Shown: positions 60,758 to 64,000 of the stretch, piece by piece
Layout: every line of letters starts with the position of its first letter
Position numbering within the stretch: position 1 is the first letter of the stretch
Source: Ascaphus truei
Taxonomy: Eukaryota > Chordata > Amphibia > Anura > Ascaphidae
Direction: 5' to 3'
NCBI GenBank assembly: GCA_036426205.1
Contig: CM071587.1
Span: 2,333,068 to 2,397,067 of the forward strand
DNA length: 64,000 nucleotides
The notes under the pieces: generated by a model
What the model was told of the DNA's origin: nothing
What the model saw: only the letters and a program-made list of their open reading frames with translations
Database searches by the model: none
Made by a program: the position numbers and the translations under genes

Positions 60758-60978
60758 ATAGGAGCAACCGGCTCTACTAAATCACACCAGGGCGGGCAGG
60801 CAATAGGAGCAAGGCTCGACCACACCCGCCTCCGCGCCCTCTAACTCGTGTTTGGAGCAAGGCTCGACACAACACAGCTATCTGTGGTTTCAGATATACC
60901 CAGGAGCAAGGCTCGACACAGACGTTATCCTCCCCGCCCTACACGCCTAGGGCCCCTGCACCCGAGGAGCTACGGCTC
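60758..60978. repeat. Cluster of five GAGC/GCTC mini-hairpins
   Basis: Five copies of a word like AGGAGCAAGGCTCGACACA occur at about 60761, 60807, 60854, 60902 and 60965. In each, GAGC pairs with GCTC around a changing loop (AACCG, AAG, AAG, AAG, TACG). Covariation-like conservation of the stem with loop change suggests a functional structured or protein-binding element. Confidence 0.65.
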
Positions 60979-61230
60979 AACTGCAAGGTGCGGTCAGCCC
61001 CTATAAAAAAATAAACTACAAAACACACGTCCGCACGTGTCGTACCGTCGTCGGAAGGCAACAACCACAACCGGCGCTCAGTTAGGCCATGATGCGTTAT
61101 CACGGGCAACGGCGCCGATAGGATATAAACAACGGACGGGACACCATGGAAGCCCGTTGCTGTAATATCGCTACAGACGCACAAGTGCCCGATATACGAC
61201 ACCACTGGCCAGTGCACAAATGCCCAAACA

Positions 61231-61728
61231 AAACCTTCTGTTAGCGTGTGCACGCGGCCCCACCGAAACCTTCTGTTAGTGTGTGCACGCGGCCCCACCG
61301 AAAACTTCTGTTAGTGTGCGCACGCGGTCCCACCGAAACCTTCTGTTAGCGTGCGCACGCCGCCCCACCGAAAACTTCTGTTAGCGTGTGCACGCGGCCC
61401 CACCGAAAACTTCTGTTAGTGTGCGCACGCGGTCCCACCGAAACCTTCTGTTAGTGTGCGCACGCCGCCCCACCGAAACCTTCTGTTAGCGTGCGCACGC
61501 GGCCCCACCGAAAACTTCTGTTAGTGTGCGCATGCCACCGCACCGAAACCTTCTGTTAGCGTGCGCACACGGTCCCACCGAAACCTTCTGTTAGCGTGCG
61601 CACGCGGCCCCACCAAAACCTTCTGTTAGCGTGCCCACGCCGCCCCACCGAAACCTTCTGTTACCATGCGCGGCCCCAACGAAGCCTTCTGTTAGCGTGC
61701 GCACGCGGCCCCACCGAAACCTTCCGGC
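61231..61728. repeat. Viral 35-bp tandem array, 14 copies
   Basis: Unit ACCTTCTGTTAGCGTGCGCA plus CGCGGCCCCACCGAA, 35 or 36 bp. Most copies keep a GTGCGCAC palindrome of alternating purine and pyrimidine. The unit length is not a multiple of three, and both strands have stops between frames, so it is non-coding. It separates the CpG-rich repeat zone from an AT-rich segment. Herpesvirus genomes often carry such arrays near origins or termini. Confidence 0.92.
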
Positions 61729-61788
61729 AATGATCAGCGTTACACACATAATTATAAACAGCTTAATCTTACTATACTGATTGTCAAT

Positions 61789-61995
61789 GTGAAAAAAACA
61801 ACAATAACATTTTTGCACATAGTGATTTTCTGCACAACACTTATAACAATTACGTTCCGATGGGTGTTGTCTGAAACAACGAGACTTCCGTGCGCGGAGC
61901 CTACAATGGGAGACAAAATAACATTGGTGAGCATAGAAAGATCCTATTCCCCAAACACACACGTGACAACGTGCACACGAGACGCCTTTCCCTAA
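61789..61995 (+). CDS. Small ORF with hydrophobic N-terminus
   Basis: 68 codons starting MKKTTITFLHIVIFCTTLIT: two lysines then a hydrophobic run of about 20 residues, like a signal peptide, followed by a Thr/Cys-containing polar tail and a stop at 61993-61995. AATAAA stands 20 bp downstream at 62015-62020. This arrangement would fit a short secreted or type I membrane viral protein, or the surviving N-terminus of a glycoprotein. The frame is intact, but at this length it could be chance. Confidence 0.35.
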   Translation: MKKTTITFLHIVIFCTTLITITFRWVLSETTRLPCAEPTMGDKITLVSIERSYSPNTHVTTCTRDAFP

Positions 61996-62014
61996 ACTAA
62001 CTACCTAACCACTA

Positions 62015-62020
62015 AATAAA
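62015..62020 (+). promoter_or_regulatory. Possible polyadenylation signal
   Basis: AATAAA 20 bp after the stop of the small ORF at 61789-61995. Confidence 0.4.
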
Positions 62021-62255
62021 AGACTCTCCCTACAAACATATTCGCGTCCCTAGAGTATCTGGCGCAACAACTAAACCTGACACGGCGACAAGACAAACTT
62101 TCGATAGCCATAAAGTAAAATACTTATCTCGTGTACGGTCCCGGGTGTACAGCAAGCCTAAGTATATCTACAAAGAAGCCGGGACGTGTTAGTATATATA
62201 TTATACACACATCGTAATATATTTCGCACCGGATAAACAATTATATACTTCAACG

Positions 62256-62438
62256 TTGACAATAATCACACATTACCCCGTACACGGTATACCAAATTAC
62301 GATACATACATTGGTGCTCCGTCAGAAGAAGAAGAGACAAACTATACCTTCAGAGAATTATACACAGTGACAGTGCATCGTCAAAACCCAAAAAATTACC
62401 TACCATTGATGATTCGCAAAGTGCTGTTGAGAAGATAG
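62256..62438 (+). CDS. Small ORF, unassigned
   Basis: 60 codons beginning MTIITHYPVHGIPNYDTYIG with an acidic patch (EEEE) in the middle and a basic end (RKVLLRR). It is intact but featureless, lies in the AT-rich viral segment, and could be chance. Confidence 0.25.
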   Translation: MTIITHYPVHGIPNYDTYIGAPSEEEETNYTFRELYTVTVHRQNPKNYLPLMIRKVLLRR

Positions 62439-62536
62439 GAGAAACAACCCACATTGCATTGGATAAACGTTAATACAACTACAGGTTAATCGGCGCACGC
62501 ACACACACATAACACATTCGGCACCGGTGAAGCCCC

Positions 62537-63996
62537 TTATATTTTATCTCTTGATATCACGCTCTTTGAAGAAGGGCGAAAGGGAAACGGTGACACGAGA
62601 GAGAACGAAACAAGATTAAGATCTGTTACATTGTTTAATCGGTACATACGTTCCATTCGGTACTTGTCGCCGCTCCACTGCAACATGTAATACACATCGC
62701 TCGACTTGGCGTATTCTTTAAAACAACACAGATACAAATGTCTCGTTGTTAATTTGAAGTAACACCTGGCGTGCCTATGTGTCCTGTTGTGGATAAAACA
62801 GTGAAAGGGTTTAACACAGTTAATAACAACCGTACTGTTTTCTAACGTTTTACACGTAAACATATCACGACGTACGTTTAAACTAGTTTCTACTTTAGTA
62901 CGGCGCCGTCTGTAACGTCGCACGGAGTCTACGCGATCGGCGAAACGATACGTTTCACAGCGGCGCCGTGCGGCAGGACCGGCTGTCTGTATGACAGCAC
63001 GTGCGAAGACAGTGCCGCCGTTGGGTATCGCACGGGTTCGAGCCACTCGTGCTCGTATGTCTCGAAATTGTTGTACGATTTCACAAACTGAAACCGTCCC
63101 CCGTCGGGTTTATCGCATAAAGGTAGAGGGATAGATTTGTCATACCTACTGGGAGCGAGATCTAATCCCGTGGTCAAGGAGGAGGATTTCGCGCCCCACG
63201 AGACCGCGAACACGGACGACGGAGTTGCGCTTAAAACAGGCACTGCGTTGGCGCCCTGCGAGACCACTGACACAGACGACGGAGTTGCGCTTAAGACGGG
63301 CGCCGCGTTGGCACCCCGCAAGACCGTGGACGTTCGCGATGTCTTGTTCAAACCGATAGCGGACCGCGTCAGACACGTTATATGGTCGGCGTAACTGGGT
63401 TCGAAAGAACATCGTTTGTCGTAGGTCCAATAGCAGTTGGATGTATTGGTCTGTTGCAAATCGACATCCGCCTGACACGCCCACTTGTTCGTGACGAGAT
63501 CTGTAAAATAAAGAACATCGGTATTGTCAACCAACACGTATTGATTCAACGGGTTGGTGGCATCGCGTTGCAACAAAACATTGTGCGTTCTCCGTAATAC
63601 AACAGACACGTCGCCTAAACCCCCACACAGTTGTACGAGCAAACGCCACAGAATGCGCAAACTCACTTTCACATCAGATGCGTGGTTCTATATGGTAAAC
63701 AGACCCACGTTTTCGTACGCGAGAGCGGCTACCACGTGCCGCGTCAACACCGCGATCATGGTCGGAAAAAAGGTGTCGGCAACAGCGTCGTAATAATCTA
63801 CAGGCAGCTGGTCCGCGGATTTGCGGTTTAAATCTATGTCCAACACGACTGATGTGATGGGTCTGCCGGGCACAAACATTTTGTTCCAGCATGACAACAA
63901 TCCCTTTGCGCAGTTATTATCGCATTCCCTCCACATCCCAGCAACATCGCACAAAGTATACGAAAACGCGCGTTTGCTTTTGTGTTTGTCGTTCAA
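62537..63996 (-). pseudogene. Herpesvirus-type helicase-primase, primase subunit (UL52 family), frameshifted
   Basis: This gene would make RNA primers as part of a viral helicase-primase complex. The minus-strand trace occupies three frames: 63996-63688 (open toward the right edge, so the N-terminus lies outside), 63672-62929, and about 62945-62537 to a stop. Segment 1 has VPGRPITSVVLDIDLN; the DID at 63840-63832 fits the catalytic acidic pair of archaeo-eukaryotic primases. Segment 2 has a basic-aromatic KRCSF stretch where the family has its K(x)SFR-type motif, and contains an internal 20-residue repeat. Segment 3 has HCFIH (62803-62789) and LCCF (near 62728-62723), matching the C-terminal zinc-binding region. 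At least two shifts inactivate it. UL52-like primases also occur outside herpesviruses. Confidence 0.65.
63190..63325. repeat. 60-bp in-frame tandem repeat inside the primase gene
   Basis: Two full copies and a partial third of a 60-bp unit containing GACGACGGAGTTGCGCTTAA. On the minus strand this encodes a 20-residue Ala/Pro/Ser/Val-rich repeat (NAAPVLSATPSSV-like). It is likely a low-complexity linker expansion between catalytic and zinc-binding parts. Confidence 0.75.
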
Positions 63997-64000
63997 AAGC

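Noticed and set aside
60939..61298. 119-codon minus-strand frame crossing the 35-bp viral array
   Set aside because: The repeat is 35-36 bp, so frames are not maintained; the frame ends within two or three units and has no domain.
62929..63672. Reading 62929-63672 as a secreted glycoprotein
   Set aside because: The N-terminal hydrophobic stretch and Asn-X-Ser/Thr sites suggested it, but its position between the DID segment and the zinc segment fits the middle of the primase better.

Overview
The window looks like vertebrate nuclear DNA, most likely from an anuran amphibian. The basis is the repeat content, which is inference from known families: CR1 and L2-type LINEs, Penelope-like elements, hAT foldback MITEs whose cores carry a dyad around CAGCACAGGTGGCTCAATCA, a solo LTR, and many minisatellites. 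I found no host protein-coding exon, rRNA or tRNA that I would defend. About the first 49 kb is repeat-rich non-coding DNA. Several tandem arrays carry dense small indels, so the assembly is probably unpolished there, and frameshifts anywhere in the window should be read with that in mind.

Layout: 1-24 kb holds MITEs, a near-perfect 75-bp inverted repeat (1246-1460), a 42-bp minisatellite, a degenerate CCCTAA-like array, 40-, 27- and 28-bp arrays, a Penelope-like remnant with inverted flanks (about 17.0-19.1 kb), and an L2-type LINE inserted in a GT-rich array (22.1-23.35 kb). 24.2-26.95 kb is a 23-bp satellite. 27.6-29.1 kb is a 30-bp array that is open in several frames on both strands but is not a gene. 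34.07-36.28 and 38.78-39.57 kb are one 35-bp satellite split by about 2.5 kb of CpG-rich, structureless sequence. A second stretch of the same kind lies at 42.4-44.8 kb. 47.5-48.45 kb is a 28-29-bp array.

The notable part is about 49.65-64.0 kb, running off the right edge. It is compact, CpG-rich, apparently intronless sequence with genes on both strands, and I interpret it as an endogenous large DNA virus of herpesvirus type. The best-supported gene is a broken helicase-primase primase subunit (UL52 family) at 62537-63996 on the minus strand. It has a DID catalytic motif, a KxxSF-like motif and a C-terminal Cys/His zinc-binding region. A second minus-strand gene (58456-60077) carries a Cys/His cluster and is a weaker candidate for the small-subunit terminase / DNA packaging protein (UL28/UL56 family). 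Three other viral genes are unassigned. All larger genes are frameshifted.

The locus has been hit repeatedly by host transposons: a solo LTR with a 5-bp target duplication (49190-49619), a CR1 LINE inside a viral gene (50138-52752), a 758-bp insert flanked by 10-bp direct repeats (55246-56003), and a Penelope-like element (56575-58262) that itself contains a hAT MITE with an 8-bp target duplication (57064-57203). This layering argues for an old, inactive insertion rather than contamination by a free virus. Viral repeats remain: a 14-copy 35-bp array, a cluster of GAGC/GCTC hairpins, and two copies of a 43-bp dyad.
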